Positions 1 through 8,899 of a stretch of 64,000 nucleotides of DNA are shown piece after piece. The stretch is from an uncultured Burkholderiales bacterium (GTDB lineage: Bacteria; Pseudomonadota; Gammaproteobacteria; Burkholderiales; Burkholderiaceae_C). Location of the stretch: positions 1 through 64,000 of the forward strand of contig CAILCI010000060.1 of the NCBI GenBank assembly GCA_903832625.1. The letters run 5' to 3'. A model generated the notes under the pieces. The model searched no databases. It had not been told where the DNA came from and saw nothing but the letters and a program-made list of their open reading frames with translations. The translations under genes were made by a program, and so were the position numbers. The stretch's first letter is position 1, and every line of letters begins with the position of its first letter.

Positions 1-85
1 AAACATTTCGTTTTTTGAGTCAATTTCTCAGCTTGACCAAAGAAGTGTTGCACGGTGACGAGCGGGTGATATCCAAGGGTAAATC

Positions 86-99
86 TGCATAAAAATGCA
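86..99 (+). promoter_or_regulatory. Upstream TGCA-N6-TGCA operator candidate for the box operon
   Basis: Two TGCA tetramers lie 10 bp apart start to start and form the core of a perfect inverted repeat at 85-100 (CTGCAT-AAAA-ATGCAG). It ends one base before the -35 hexamer. BzdR/BoxR-type regulators of benzoyl-CoA pathways are known to bind TGCA-containing repeats, so a BoxR-like repressor site is a reasonable inference. No boxR gene is in the window. Confidence 0.6.
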
Positions 100-100
100 G

Positions 101-129
101 TTGCGCGCATTAAAAAGATGCACTATGAT
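101..129 (+). promoter_or_regulatory. Sigma-70 promoter of boxCBA
   Basis: TTGCGC (101-106) and TATGAT (124-129) are separated by exactly 17 bp, a good sigma-70 arrangement placed 43 bp before the boxC start codon. The -10 hexamer lies inside the second TGCA-N6-TGCA element, so a bound regulator would block RNA polymerase directly. Seen in sequence; the function is inferred. Confidence 0.65.
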
Positions 130-132
130 GCA
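119..132 (+). promoter_or_regulatory. Downstream TGCA-N6-TGCA operator candidate overlapping the -10
   Basis: A second TGCA-N6-TGCA element, seen here as a direct repeat ATGCACT at 118-124 and 128-134, one helical turn apart. It starts 33 bp after the first element, about three turns, so both would face the same side of the helix. It covers the -10 hexamer, which fits repression relieved by benzoyl-CoA. Confidence 0.6.
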
Positions 133-171
133 CTTTAATTCCTGCCGCAGCCCTATTTTGTTGGAGACACC

Positions 172-1839
172 ATGACCCAAGCCACCGTTGTCGATTACCG
201 CATCGAACCCAGCCAATACCAGCACTGGTCCGTCAAGTACGAAGGCGAGACGGCCACGTTGCAGCTCAACATCAACGAAGACGCGGGCATTCGCCCCGGC
301 TACAAACTCAAGCTCAATTCGTATGACTTGGGCGTGGACATTGAGTTGAATGACGCGCTGCAACGCATTCGCTTTGAGCATCCCGAAGTCAAGTGCGTGG
401 TGGTCACGTCCTTGAAAGACCGCATTTTTTGCTCGGGCGCGAACATCTTCATGTTGGGCTTGTCCAGCCATGCGTGGAAAGTCAACTTTTGCAAATTCAC
501 CAACGAAACCCGCAACGGCATGGAAGACTCCAGCCGCAACGAGGGTTTGAAGTTCGTTGCGGCCGTGAATGGCGCCTGTGCGGGCGGTGGCTACGAACTG
601 GCCTTGGCCTGTGACGACATTGTGTTGGTGGACGACCGCTCCAGCAGCGTGTCGCTGCCCGAAGTGCCTCTGTTGGGTGTGTTGCCCGGCACCGGTGGTT
701 TGACCCGCGTGACCGACAAGCGCAAAGTGCGTCACGATTTGGCCGATATTTTTTGCACCAGCGTCGAAGGTGTGCGCGGTCAACGCGCTGTGGAATGGCG
801 TTTGGTGGACGAAGTGGCCAAGCCCGCGCAATTTTCTGCGGCCGTGCAAGCGCGTGTGGCCAAACTGGCTGCACACAGCCAACGCGCTGGCGCTGTGGCA
901 GCGGGCAAGGGCGTGGCTTTGACGCGCTTAGAGAAAAAGGTCAGCGCCGACGCGATTGACTACACCTACGTGCAAGTGGCCTTAGACCGCGCCAAGCGCA
1001 CCGCCACACTCACCGTTCATGCGCCGCACGCGCCCGTCCCCACGACGACGCAAGGCATAGAAGCTGCTGGCGTGAATTGGTATCCGCTGCAAATGGCGCG
1101 CGAATTGGACGACGCGATTTTGAGTCTGCGCACCAACGAGTTAGACATCGGCACTTGGCTCTTGCGCACCCAAGGCGACGCCGCGCTGGTTTTGCAGTCA
1201 GACGCCGTGCTGGTGCAACAGGCCTCGCATTGGTTGGTGCGCGAAACATTGGGCTTTATGCGCCGCACTTTTGCGCGCATTGACGTGTCCTCACGCTCTT
1301 TGTTTGCCTTGGTGGACCAAGGCTCTTGCTTTGCCGGCAGCTTGGCCGAATTGGCGTTTGCCGCCGACCGTGCTTACATGTTGGCCTTGCCCGACTCGCC
1401 AGAGCTTGCGCCACGCATCGCCTTGACTGAATTGAATTTTGGCCACTTGCCCATGGTCAACCACCAATCGCGTTTGCAGCGTCGTTTTTACGAAGAGGTG
1501 GAGCCACTGGAAAAAGTCCGCGCCGTGGTTGGGCAAGCGCTGGATGCCGACCAAGCTTTGGCGTTGGGTTTGGTCACTGCTGCGCCTGATGACATTGACT
1601 GGGCTGACGAAATTCGCATCGCGGTGGAAGAACGCGCCGCCATGTCGCCCGACAGCTTGACCGGTTTGGAAGCCAACCTGCGCTTTAGCCAAAAAGAGTC
1701 GATGGAGACGCGCATTTTTGGGCGACTCTCGGCCTGGCAAAACTGGATTTTCAACCGCCCCAACGCTGTTGGCGAAAAGGGCGCTCTCAAGGTCTATGGC
1801 AAAGGCGAAAAAGCCGCATTTGACCTCAACCGTGTTTAA
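172..1839 (+). CDS. boxC: Benzoyl-CoA-dihydrodiol lyase BoxC
   Basis: Ring-cleaving enzyme of the aerobic benzoyl-CoA (box) pathway: it converts the 2,3-epoxide/dihydrodiol form of benzoyl-CoA to 3,4-dehydroadipyl-CoA semialdehyde plus formate in the cytoplasm. The 555-residue length is typical of BoxC, which carries two enoyl-CoA hydratase (crotonase)-like regions. CSGANIF at residues 87-93 and NGACAGGG at 133-140 fit the crotonase CoA-binding and oxyanion-hole strands. The start is fixed by GGAG at 163-166, five bases before ATG. boxB follows after 32 bases, so the genes form an operon behind the promoter at 101-129. Confidence 0.95.
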   Translation: MTQATVVDYRIEPSQYQHWSVKYEGETATLQLNINEDAGIRPGYKLKLNSYDLGVDIELNDALQRIRFEHPEVKCVVVTSLKDRIFCSGANIFMLGLSSHAWKVNFCKFTNETRNGMEDSSRNEGLKFVAAVNGACAGGGYELALACDDIVLVDDRSSSVSLPEVPLLGVLPGTGGLTRVTDKRKVRHDLADIFCTSVEGVRGQRAVEWRLVDEVAKPAQFSAAVQARVAKLAAHSQRAGAVAAGKGVALTRLEKKVSADAIDYTYVQVALDRAKRTATLTVHAPHAPVPTTTQGIEAAGVNWYPLQMARELDDAILSLRTNELDIGTWLLRTQGDAALVLQSDAVLVQQASHWLVRETLGFMRRTFARIDVSSRSLFALVDQGSCFAGSLAELAFAADRAYMLALPDSPELAPRIALTELNFGHLPMVNHQSRLQRRFYEEVEPLEKVRAVVGQALDADQALALGLVTAAPDDIDWADEIRIAVEERAAMSPDSLTGLEANLRFSQKESMETRIFGRLSAWQNWIFNRPNAVGEKGALKVYGKGEKAAFDLNRV

Positions 1840-1871
1840 CCGACCCATTTCACAGTTACTAGGAGCACCTC

Positions 1872-3299
1872 ATGTCAGCCATCAACTACAGCGACAAAAT
1901 CCCTAACAACGTCAACCTGTCCGAAGACCGCACCTTGCAACGTGCGCTCGAGCATTGGCAACCCAATTACTTGCAATGGTGGCAAGACATGGGGCCTGAC
2001 GGCTCGCACAATTTTGATGTGTACTTGCGCACTGCCGTGAGCGTGGATCCGCAAGGCTGGGCGCAGTTTGGTCACGTCAAAATGCCCGACTACCGCTGGG
2101 GCATCTTTTTGAATGCGGCTGAGCAAGACCGCAAAATCCATTTTGGCGACAACATGGGCGAAGCCGTTTGGCAAGACGTGCCTGGCGAACACCGCGCCAA
2201 CTTGCGCCGCATCATCGTCACCCAAGGCGACACCGAACCCGCTTCGGTCGAGCAACAACGCCACTTAGGCCTGACCGCACCCAGCCAATACGACTTGCGC
2301 AACCTGTTTCAAGTCAATGTGGAAGAAGGTCGCCACCTGTGGGCGATGGTGTATTTGCTGCACAAATACTTTGGCCGCGATGGCCGCGAAGAAGCCGAAG
2401 CCTTGCTGGAGCGCAACAGCGGCAACGACGACAACCCGCGCATTTTGCAAGCCTTCAACGAGAAAACGCCCGACTGGTTGAGCTTTTTCATGTTCACCTA
2501 TTTCACCGACCGTGACGGCAAATTCCAGTTGTGCGCTTTGGCAGAAAGCGCCTTCGACCCGCTGGCGCGCACCACCAAATTCATGCTGACCGAAGAGGCG
2601 CACCACATGTTTGTTGGCGAGTCCGGCGTGGGGCGCGTGATTCAACGCACGGTGGACGCGATGAATCAACTCAAAACCGACGACGTGGGCAAGCTGCGTG
2701 CAGCGGGCGTGATTGATTTGCCCACCTTGCAGCGCTATATCAATTTCCACTTCAGCGTGACGATTGACTTGTTCGGTGCCGACCAGTCTTCTAATGCCGC
2801 CACCTTCTACAGTTCTGGCCTCAAAGGTCGCTACGAAGAAGGCAAACGCACCGACGACCATGTGCTCAAAGGCAACAGCTACAAAGTGCTGGAAGTGGTC
2901 AACGGCCAGTTGATTGAAAAAGAAGTGCCCATGCTCAATGCCTTGAACGAAGTGCTGCGCGACGACTACATCACCGACTCCAAAGGGGGCGTGGAGCGTT
3001 GGAACCGCATCATTGACAAAGCGGGCGTGTCGTACAAACTCACGGTGCCGCACAAAGCTTTCCACCGCAACATTGGTGGTTTGGCGGGCGTCAAAGTCAG
3101 CCCCGATGGCCGCGTGGTCAGCGAAGCCGAATGGAATGCCAAGGTCAACGAATGGCTGCCCAGCGAGCAAGACCGCGCCTATGTGGGCAGCTTGATGGGG
3201 CGTGTGGTCGAACCCGGCAAATTTGCCAACTGGATCGCGCCACCCGTCATGGGCATCAACCGCCAGCCGGTCGATTTTGACTACGTGCGTTTCAACTAA
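1872..3299 (+). CDS. boxB: Benzoyl-CoA 2,3-epoxidase, oxygenase subunit BoxB
   Basis: Di-iron oxygenase component that, with electrons from the reductase BoxA, epoxidises benzoyl-CoA at positions 2,3. The protein has 475 residues, the usual BoxB size. Ferritin-like metal ligands are visible as the E151/E152-x-x-H155 cluster and the E241/E242-x-H244/H245 cluster, with further acidic candidates between them. AGGAG at 1861-1865 lies six bases before the ATG. It lies between boxC and boxA; all three are required for the pathway, with the benzoate-CoA ligase and lower pathway outside the window. Confidence 0.96.
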   Translation: MSAINYSDKIPNNVNLSEDRTLQRALEHWQPNYLQWWQDMGPDGSHNFDVYLRTAVSVDPQGWAQFGHVKMPDYRWGIFLNAAEQDRKIHFGDNMGEAVWQDVPGEHRANLRRIIVTQGDTEPASVEQQRHLGLTAPSQYDLRNLFQVNVEEGRHLWAMVYLLHKYFGRDGREEAEALLERNSGNDDNPRILQAFNEKTPDWLSFFMFTYFTDRDGKFQLCALAESAFDPLARTTKFMLTEEAHHMFVGESGVGRVIQRTVDAMNQLKTDDVGKLRAAGVIDLPTLQRYINFHFSVTIDLFGADQSSNAATFYSSGLKGRYEEGKRTDDHVLKGNSYKVLEVVNGQLIEKEVPMLNALNEVLRDDYITDSKGGVERWNRIIDKAGVSYKLTVPHKAFHRNIGGLAGVKVSPDGRVVSEAEWNAKVNEWLPSEQDRAYVGSLMGRVVEPGKFANWIAPPVMGINRQPVDFDYVRFN

Positions 3300-3331
3300 A
3301 GTCAGACCTTTCACGTTTAACCATTTGTGCC

Positions 3332-3598
3332 ATGACCGCCACCACCGAACTGATTCAGCAGCATGTGATTGACCCGGAGATTTGCATCCGCTGCAACACC
3401 TGCGAAGCCACTTGTCCGGTGGGCGCGATCACCCACGACAGCCGCAACTATGTGGTCATCGTGGACAAATGCAATTTGTGTATGGCCTGTGTGCCACCTT
3501 GTCCCACAGGCTCCATCGACAACTGGCGCAGTGTGCCCAAGGCCGCTGCCTACAGCGTGGAAGAGCAATTGGGTTGGGACGAGTGCCCGCACCCTTGA
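3332..3598 (+). CDS. boxA: BoxA N-terminal ferredoxin domain (boxA split by frameshift)
   Basis: First part of the benzoyl-CoA epoxidase reductase BoxA, 88 residues. It holds two [4Fe-4S] motifs, CxxCxxCxxxCP near residues 18-29 and again near 46-58, that pass electrons to BoxB. BoxA is normally one protein of roughly 400-430 residues with a ferredoxin domain, a linker and a flavin/NADPH reductase domain. Here the frame runs G-W-D-E-C-P-H-P then stops; adding one base after the GAG at 3581-3583 restores G-W-D-E-L-P-A-P and runs into the reductase frame. It is either a true frameshift, a sequence error, or a gene now made as two polypeptides. Confidence 0.85.
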   Translation: MTATTELIQQHVIDPEICIRCNTCEATCPVGAITHDSRNYVVIVDKCNLCMACVPPCPTGSIDNWRSVPKAAAYSVEEQLGWDECPHP

Positions 3599-4611
3599 GC
3601 GCGGCAGAGTTGACCAGCATGGGCGCTGAGTCGGCCGCTTCAAGCGAGGGCGCAAGCGCAGCTTCGCCATCGGTGGCCGCTTTGAGCAGCAGTGGTTTTG
3701 AGAGCGCAGCCACCACGCAAACCCACATGGGTTCGACCGTGCCGCCTTGGTCGGCGGCGCACGCTTACACCAACCTCTATGGCGTCAAAACGCCCATCAC
3801 GGCTTCGGTGGTGGGCAATGTGCAAGTCAACGACGCTGGCACAGCCAACGAAACCCATCACATTGTGTTGGACTTTGGCGCCATGCCGTTTCCAGTGCTC
3901 GAAGGTCAGTCGATTGGCATCATCCCGCCCGGCGTCGATGCGCAAGGCAAACCGCACCATGCAAGGCAGTACTCCATTGCCAGCCCACGCAACGGCGAAC
4001 GTGCGGGCTACAACAATCTGTCGCTCACCGTCAAACGTGTGGTCGAAGACCATGAGGGCCAGCCCGTCAAAGGCGTGGCTTCCAATTACCTGTGCGATTT
4101 GGAAACCGGCGACAGCGTGCAAGTCATTGGCCCCTTTGGTGCCAGCTTCTTGATGCCCAACCATCCCAAATCCAACATCGTGATGATTTGCACGGGCACA
4201 GGCAGCGCCCCCATGCGCGCCATGACCGAGTGGCGACGTCGCTTGCGCCAAAGCGGCAAGTTCGAAAGCGGCAAACTTATGCTGTTTTTTGGCGCGCGCA
4301 CCCAACAAGAATTGCCTTACTTTGGCCCGCTGCAAAAGCTGCCCAAAGATTTCATCGACATTCACTTTGCGTTTTCGCGCACCCCCAACCAACCCAAGCG
4401 CTATGTGCAAGATCTCTTGCGCGAGCGCAGTGCTGACATCACGGCGATGCTCCAAGATGCCAACACCTGTTTTTATGTGTGCGGACTCAAGAGCATGGAA
4501 GAGGGCGTGCTCCACGCCTTGCGTGACATTGCCAACGAAGCAGGTTTAGGTTGGGACGTGGTGGCACCGGTGTTGAAGCGAGAGGGACGCTTGCATTTGG
4601 AGACATATTGA
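3595..4611 (+). CDS. boxA: BoxA C-terminal NADPH/flavin reductase domain (boxA split by frameshift)
   Basis: Remainder of BoxA in the -1 frame. After an Ala/Ser-rich linker comes a ferredoxin-NADP reductase-type module: ARQYSIAS for flavin binding, [12 protein letters not shown] for the NADPH pyrophosphate, and a C-terminal [11 protein letters not shown] segment ending in ETY. The ORF is open upstream but lacks a sensible start there. Possible restarts are TTG at 3595, which overlaps the upstream TGA as TTGA, or ATG at 3619, 20 bases beyond the stop. Neither has a strong ribosome binding site. If restarted, the cell would make separate ferredoxin and reductase chains; otherwise the box pathway would lack its electron donor. 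Confidence 0.85.
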   Translation: MSAAELTSMGAESAASSEGASAASPSVAALSSSGFESAATTQTHMGSTVPPWSAAHAYTNLYGVKTPITASVVGNVQVNDAGTANETHHIVLDFGAMPFPVLEGQSIGIIPPGVDAQGKPHHARQYSIASPRNGERAGYNNLSLTVKRVVEDHEGQPVKGVASNYLCDLETGDSVQVIGPFGASFLMPNHPKSNIVMICTGTGSAPMRAMTEWRRRLRQSGKFESGKLMLFFGARTQQELPYFGPLQKLPKDFIDIHFAFSRTPNQPKRYVQDLLRERSADITAMLQDANTCFYVCGLKSMEEGVLHALRDIANEAGLGWDVVAPVLKREGRLHLETY

Positions 4612-4624
4612 GGTTTAGCGGGCA

Positions 4625-5158
4625 TCACAGCCTAAATTCTTCTCTGTCCATTGCATAGTAAGCGTACTTAATCGCTCCTGCCTTGCTGTCGCGCATCGCC
4701 ATGTGGTGGAGCTTGCCGCCAATTTTTTCCAACGCACGGCGCGAGCGCAGGTTGTTTGCGCCAATGTGAAACCAAACTCTTTGCGCCCAACCAAAGGCGT
4801 GCGTGAGCATCAGGCGTTTGAGCGCGCCGTTGGTGGCTCCGCCCCAATGATTGCGGGCTAAAAAGGTGTAGCCAATCGCCAGTTCACGCTGCGCGGCGTC
4901 TAGGTCGTAATAGCGCGACGCGCCTAGCACTGCGCCGCTGGCGGTTTCGATCACCACCAAGGTGTTGGCACTGCTCAAGCCTGGCGCAAATACCTCTTGC
5001 TCAAACACTTCCCGCTGATAGCGCAGCGGGCTGGGATGTTGTTCCCAAATCAAAGGATCGCTGGCGACGCTGTACAAAGCATCGAAATCATCGGCGTGTA
5101 AGGGACGCAGGGTGAGTGTGTCGCCGTGCAGGGTGGGTTGCGGATTGAAGTCAGTCAT
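4625..5158 (-). CDS. GNAT family N-acetyltransferase (RimJ/RimL-like)
   Basis: A 177-residue protein with the layout of RimJ/RimL-type GNAT acetyltransferases: an N-terminal LTLRPLHADD strand, a core with the ELAIGYTFLARNHWGGATN segment (beta-4 and acetyl-CoA loop region) and a late helix NLRSRRALEKIGGKL typical of the family. It would use acetyl-CoA to modify an amino group; the substrate cannot be read from sequence. It converges on boxA (13 bases apart) and is divergent from the permease gene at 5208, so it is a single-gene unit. Confidence 0.8.
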   Translation of the reverse strand: MTDFNPQPTLHGDTLTLRPLHADDFDALYSVASDPLIWEQHPSPLRYQREVFEQEVFAPGLSSANTLVVIETASGAVLGASRYYDLDAAQRELAIGYTFLARNHWGGATNGALKRLMLTHAFGWAQRVWFHIGANNLRSRRALEKIGGKLHHMAMRDSKAGAIKYAYYAMDREEFRL

Positions 5159-5207
5159 ACAAAACGTGGGTTAGCAAAGGAATTTAACAGCAAGCTACCA
5201 TCTCCCC

Positions 5208-7814
5208 ATGATGCAAAACCCCAATTCCTCGGAGCCGCACGCCATCACTTGGTGGCAACAAGGCTGGCGCAGCTTGTGGCGCGATGCGCGGGCGGGCGAA
5301 TTGCGCTTGCTGGTGGTGGCTGTGGTGTTGGGCGTGGCGGCTTTGAGTTCGGTGAGTTTTTTGGCCGACCGTTTGAATGCGGGCTTGCAACGCGATGCCA
5401 GTCAGCTTTTAGGCGGCGATGTGGTGGTGGTCAGCGACGCGCCCACGCCCGAGGTTTTCAAGCGCGAAGCTGCGCAGCAAGGTTTGCGCGGCGTGACGAG
5501 TTTGAGCTTTGCAACCATGGCGCGCGCCAACGACAGCGAAGGCGGTGAAAGCCGTTTGGTGGCGCTCAAAGCGGTGGAGTCTGGCTATCCGTTGCGCGGG
5601 CATTTGCGTGTGACCGATTCACTGGCGCAGGCGAATGCCATTGCCAATTCCAATACCAACGACAAATCGCAGCTTTCTTCGGTGGTAGAGACAAATCAAA
5701 TTCCAGCACACGGCGAAGTGTGGGTTGAACCCGCCGTGCTGGAGGCGCTGAATGTGGAAGTAGGCGGCACCTTGCTGCTGGGTAACCAAAGTTTTGTGAT
5801 TCGCCAAGTGCTGTTGCAAGAGCCCGACCGAGGTGCGGGATTTATGAACTTTGCACCGCGTGTTCTGATGAACGCAGCCGACTTGCCCGCCACTGGGCTG
5901 GTGCAGCCCGCCAGTCGGGTGACTTGGCGCTATGCCTTGGCAGCAGACGGTGCAAAGGCCTTGGCACAGGTGCGCAGCTTTGCTGAGTTTGCCGAGCAAG
6001 AGGCCAAAAAGCCCGAGGTCAAAGGCGTGCATGTGGAGTCGCTGGAAGCAGGTCGCCCCGAAATGCGCCAAACCTTGGACAGGGCAGGCAAATTTTTGAA
6101 CTTGGTGGCGCTCTTGGCGGCCTTGCTCAGCGCCGTGGCGGTGGCTTTGTCGGCGCGCAGCTTTGCCGCCAAGCATTTGGACGACTGCGCCATGCTGCGT
6201 GTTTTGGGACAAAGCCAGCGGCAAATTGCTTCGGCTTATGCATTTGAATTTGTGTTGATCGCTGGCGTGGCCAGTGGCTTGGGCGTGGCCTTGGGCTGGG
6301 CTGTGCATTTGGTGTTTGTGCAGTTGTTGGCGGGTTTGGTGGAAACCGCCTTGCCTGCGGCCAGCGCTTGGCCTGTGATCTACGGCATGGGCACGGGCTT
6401 GATGTTGCTGCTTGCTTTTGGTTTGCCGCCCGTGCTGCAACTCGCCAGCGTTCCCGCTTTGCGCGTCATGCGGCGCGACTTAGGCGAGCTCAAAGCCAGC
6501 ACCGTGAGCGTGTGGGGCGTCGGTTTGCTGGGTTTTTCTGGCTTGCTATTGGCGGTGAGCCGCGACCTGCAATTGGGTTTGATGGTGGTGGGCGGCTTTG
6601 CGGGTGCTGCGGTCTTGTTTGCGGGCATGGCTTGGCTGGCGGTGCGATTGCTTCGGCGCACGGTGCGCGAAGGCGCGGCGCCCACATGGTTGATGTTGGC
6701 CACCCGTCAAATCAGCGCCCGACCCGGCTATGCCATGGTGCAAGTCAGCGCTTTGGCGGTGGGTTTGTTGGCCTTGTTTTTGTTGGTGCTATTGCGCACC
6801 GACCTCATCAGCAGTTGGCGCAACGCCACGCCTGCGGATGCGCCCAATCGCTTTGTCATCAACATTCAACCGTCACAGGCGCAAGCATTTTTGAAAAGTT
6901 TACAAAGCGAGGGCGTGGAGAAACTCGATTGGTATCCCATGATTCGAGGCCGTTTGGTGGCGGTCAATCAAACACCGGTGTCCGCTTCTGACTATGTGGA
7001 AGAACGCGCCAAGCGTTTCATCGACCGTGAATTCAACCTTTCCTACAGCCCCGATGCGCCCACACACAACCGCATCGTAGCGGGCGAGTGGACCAGCGAG
7101 GAGGCCGATGCCCTGAGCTTGGAAGAAGGCGTAGCCAAAGCCTTGGGCTTGAAGTTGGGTGATGTCTTGCGCTTTGACATGGCGGGCGTGTTGTACGAGG
7201 CGCGCGTCACCTCCATTCGGCATGTGGATTGGACTTCTATGCGCGCCAACTTCTTTGTCATGTTTCCGGTCAGCCATTTTGTCGATGCGCCAACCACGTT
7301 CATTGCCGCTTTTCGCGCGCCTGTTGAAGGCTTTGACAAACGCTTGGTGCGCCAGTTTCCTAACGTCACCAGCGTGGACATGGGCGCGACTTTGAATCAA
7401 GTGCAAAAAGTGTTGACCCAAGTCAGCCAAGCGGTGGAGTTTTTGTTTGTCTTCACCTTGGCGGCGGGTATGGTGGTCTTGTTTTCAGCCGTGACCGCCA
7501 CCCGCGAAGAGAGAGCGCGTGAATACGCCATCATGCGGGCATTGGGCGCGTCTGGCGCTTTGCTGGCGCGGGTTCAGCGCGCAGAGCTGGCGGGAATTGG
7601 TGCTTTGGCGGGATTTTTGGCCGCGTGTGTCGCCATGCTGTTGGGTTGGGGCTTGGCACGCTATGCCTTTGACTTCAACTGGACGGCCAGCCCGTGGGTG
7701 GTGATGTTGGGCGCCTTGGTCGGCGCGGTGCTGGCGCTGGCCGCAGGCTGGTGGGGTTTGCGCGATGTGTTGCGTCGCCCCGTGGTGCAGACCTTGCGCC
7801 AAGCCATGGATTAA
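5208..7814 (+). CDS. FtsX-family ABC transporter permease (YbbP-like)
   Basis: Inner-membrane permease of the MacB/FtsX superfamily, 868 residues, with a first transmembrane helix near residues 30-50 and several hydrophobic helices in the middle and C-terminal thirds enclosing two large periplasmic domains. This duplicated-FtsX architecture matches Escherichia coli YbbP, which works with the ATPase YbbA. FtsX-like signatures are LVALLAALLSAVAVALSAR and the C-terminal EERAREYAIMRALGAS. No ATPase gene is adjacent, which is unusual for the family. The start at the MM pair (5208/5211) is supported only by position. Confidence 0.85.
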   Translation: MMQNPNSSEPHAITWWQQGWRSLWRDARAGELRLLVVAVVLGVAALSSVSFLADRLNAGLQRDASQLLGGDVVVVSDAPTPEVFKREAAQQGLRGVTSLSFATMARANDSEGGESRLVALKAVESGYPLRGHLRVTDSLAQANAIANSNTNDKSQLSSVVETNQIPAHGEVWVEPAVLEALNVEVGGTLLLGNQSFVIRQVLLQEPDRGAGFMNFAPRVLMNAADLPATGLVQPASRVTWRYALAADGAKALAQVRSFAEFAEQEAKKPEVKGVHVESLEAGRPEMRQTLDRAGKFLNLVALLAALLSAVAVALSARSFAAKHLDDCAMLRVLGQSQRQIASAYAFEFVLIAGVASGLGVALGWAVHLVFVQLLAGLVETALPAASAWPVIYGMGTGLMLLLAFGLPPVLQLASVPALRVMRRDLGELKASTVSVWGVGLLGFSGLLLAVSRDLQLGLMVVGGFAGAAVLFAGMAWLAVRLLRRTVREGAAPTWLMLATRQISARPGYAMVQVSALAVGLLALFLLVLLRTDLISSWRNATPADAPNRFVINIQPSQAQAFLKSLQSEGVEKLDWYPMIRGRLVAVNQTPVSASDYVEERAKRFIDREFNLSYSPDAPTHNRIVAGEWTSEEADALSLEEGVAKALGLKLGDVLRFDMAGVLYEARVTSIRHVDWTSMRANFFVMFPVSHFVDAPTTFIAAFRAPVEGFDKRLVRQFPNVTSVDMGATLNQVQKVLTQVSQAVEFLFVFTLAAGMVVLFSAVTATREERAREYAIMRALGASGALLARVQRAELAGIGALAGFLAACVAMLLGWGLARYAFDFNWTASPWVVMLGALVGAVLALAAGWWGLRDVLRRPVVQTLRQAMD

Positions 7815-7834
7815 CTCAAGCTTGACAATCGCTG

Positions 7835-8239
7835 ATGCAAATACAAGACAAACCTCCGTTTGATAGCCCCTTTGAGTGGATCGGTGGCGAAGCGCGCGTG
7901 CGCGCCTTGACCGAGCGCTTTTACGACCTCATGGATTTAGAGCCCGCTTTCAGCGAGTTGCGCAGCGCCCACGGCGCAGAATTGGACAACGCACGCCAGC
8001 GTTTGTTCATGTTTTTGTGCGGTTGGTTGGGTGGCCCGAGTTACTACACCGACCAATTCGGCCATCCCATGCTGCGCATGAGGCACATGCCTTTTGCCAT
8101 TGGCATCAAAGAACGCGACCAATGGCTGGCCTGCATGAACCAAGCCATGCAAGAAACACAAGTCCCTGATGCCTTGCGCGAGCGCTTGAACACCAGTTTT
8201 TTTCAGACAGCGGATTGGATGCGGAACAAAGGGGTTTGA
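7835..8239 (+). CDS. Group II truncated haemoglobin
   Basis: A 134-residue globin of the 2-on-2 truncated family, group II (trHbO). Visible key residues are Tyr30 (B10), His84 (proximal F8, in RMRHMPFAIG) and Trp97 (G8, in DQWLACMN), the diagnostic group II set. Such proteins bind O2 and are implicated in peroxide or NO chemistry. It starts 20 bases after the permease stop and may be cotranscribed with it; it converges on the Smr gene. No partner reductase is nearby. Confidence 0.92.
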   Translation: MQIQDKPPFDSPFEWIGGEARVRALTERFYDLMDLEPAFSELRSAHGAELDNARQRLFMFLCGWLGGPSYYTDQFGHPMLRMRHMPFAIGIKERDQWLACMNQAMQETQVPDALRERLNTSFFQTADWMRNKGV

Positions 8240-8257
8240 AAAAGTCAGTGAAATAAC

Positions 8258-8899
8258 TCACGTTTTATGTGGCGCCATCAACACCACCAACGCGCCCGCT
8301 CCGCCATCTGAGGGTTTGGCTTGCACAAAGGCCAGCACCTCGTTTTTTTGCACCAGCCAGCGTTGTACTTTGGACTTGAGCACGGGTTCTTTTCCGGGAG
8401 AACCCAAACCTTTGCCGTGCACTACGCGCACGCAACGCCAGCCTTGGCTTTTGGCGCTGCGGATAAATTGCCCCAAGGCCTCTCGGGCCTCATCGCTGCG
8501 CAGACCATGCAAATCAAGCTGGCCTTGAATGCTCCATTCGCCTTTGCGCAGCTTGCGCGTCACGTCTGTGCCTATGCCTACGCGGCGATAGCTCATTTGG
8601 TCGTCCACGTCGAGCAAGGTGCTCACGTCGAACTCGTCGCTCAGGCTTTCTTGCAGGGCGGCTTGTTCGTCTAAAGCTCGTTGCATGACGCTGGGCACGG
8701 GGCGTGGCGTGGGCAAAATCACGCGCTCAGGGGCTTGCAAGGGCTGAACTTTGCCAATGGCGCGGGTGAAGAGGTTGCGCTCTGCTTCGGCGCGCAAGGC
8801 CGCCTCCTGCTTGGCAGCTTCGGCCAAGGCCTGGGAGCGGCTTTGCTCGGCCAGCGTTTTGCGCAGGTCGCCCAAGTCTTGCAGAGATTTAGATTTCAC
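8258..8899 (-). CDS. Smr (MutS2 C-terminal-like) domain protein
   Basis: A 213-residue stand-alone Smr protein. The C-terminal half carries the Smr hallmarks LDLHGLRSDEA and VVHGKGLGSPG; the N-terminal half is a charged, Ala/Glu-rich helical region. Smr domains are nucleases acting on nucleic-acid junctions or on mRNA at collided ribosomes; E. coli SmrB is the closest well-studied type. The start overlaps the radC stop by four bases, so radC and this gene are transcribed together with translational coupling. Confidence 0.88.
   Translation of the reverse strand: MKSKSLQDLGDLRKTLAEQSRSQALAEAAKQEAALRAEAERNLFTRAIGKVQPLQAPERVILPTPRPVPSVMQRALDEQAALQESLSDEFDVSTLLDVDDQMSYRRVGIGTDVTRKLRKGEWSIQGQLDLHGLRSDEAREALGQFIRSAKSQGWRCVRVVHGKGLGSPGKEPVLKSKVQRWLVQKNEVLAFVQAKPSDGGAGALVVLMAPHKT

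Noticed and set aside
28-882. Long minus-strand frame opposite boxC
   Set aside because: It is a shadow of boxC: composition follows the third-codon GC bias of the plus strand and no family features appear.
3560-3600. Programmed -1 frameshifting in boxA
   Set aside because: No slippery X-XXY-YYZ heptamer or A/T homopolymer precedes the shift; a lost base explains it more simply.
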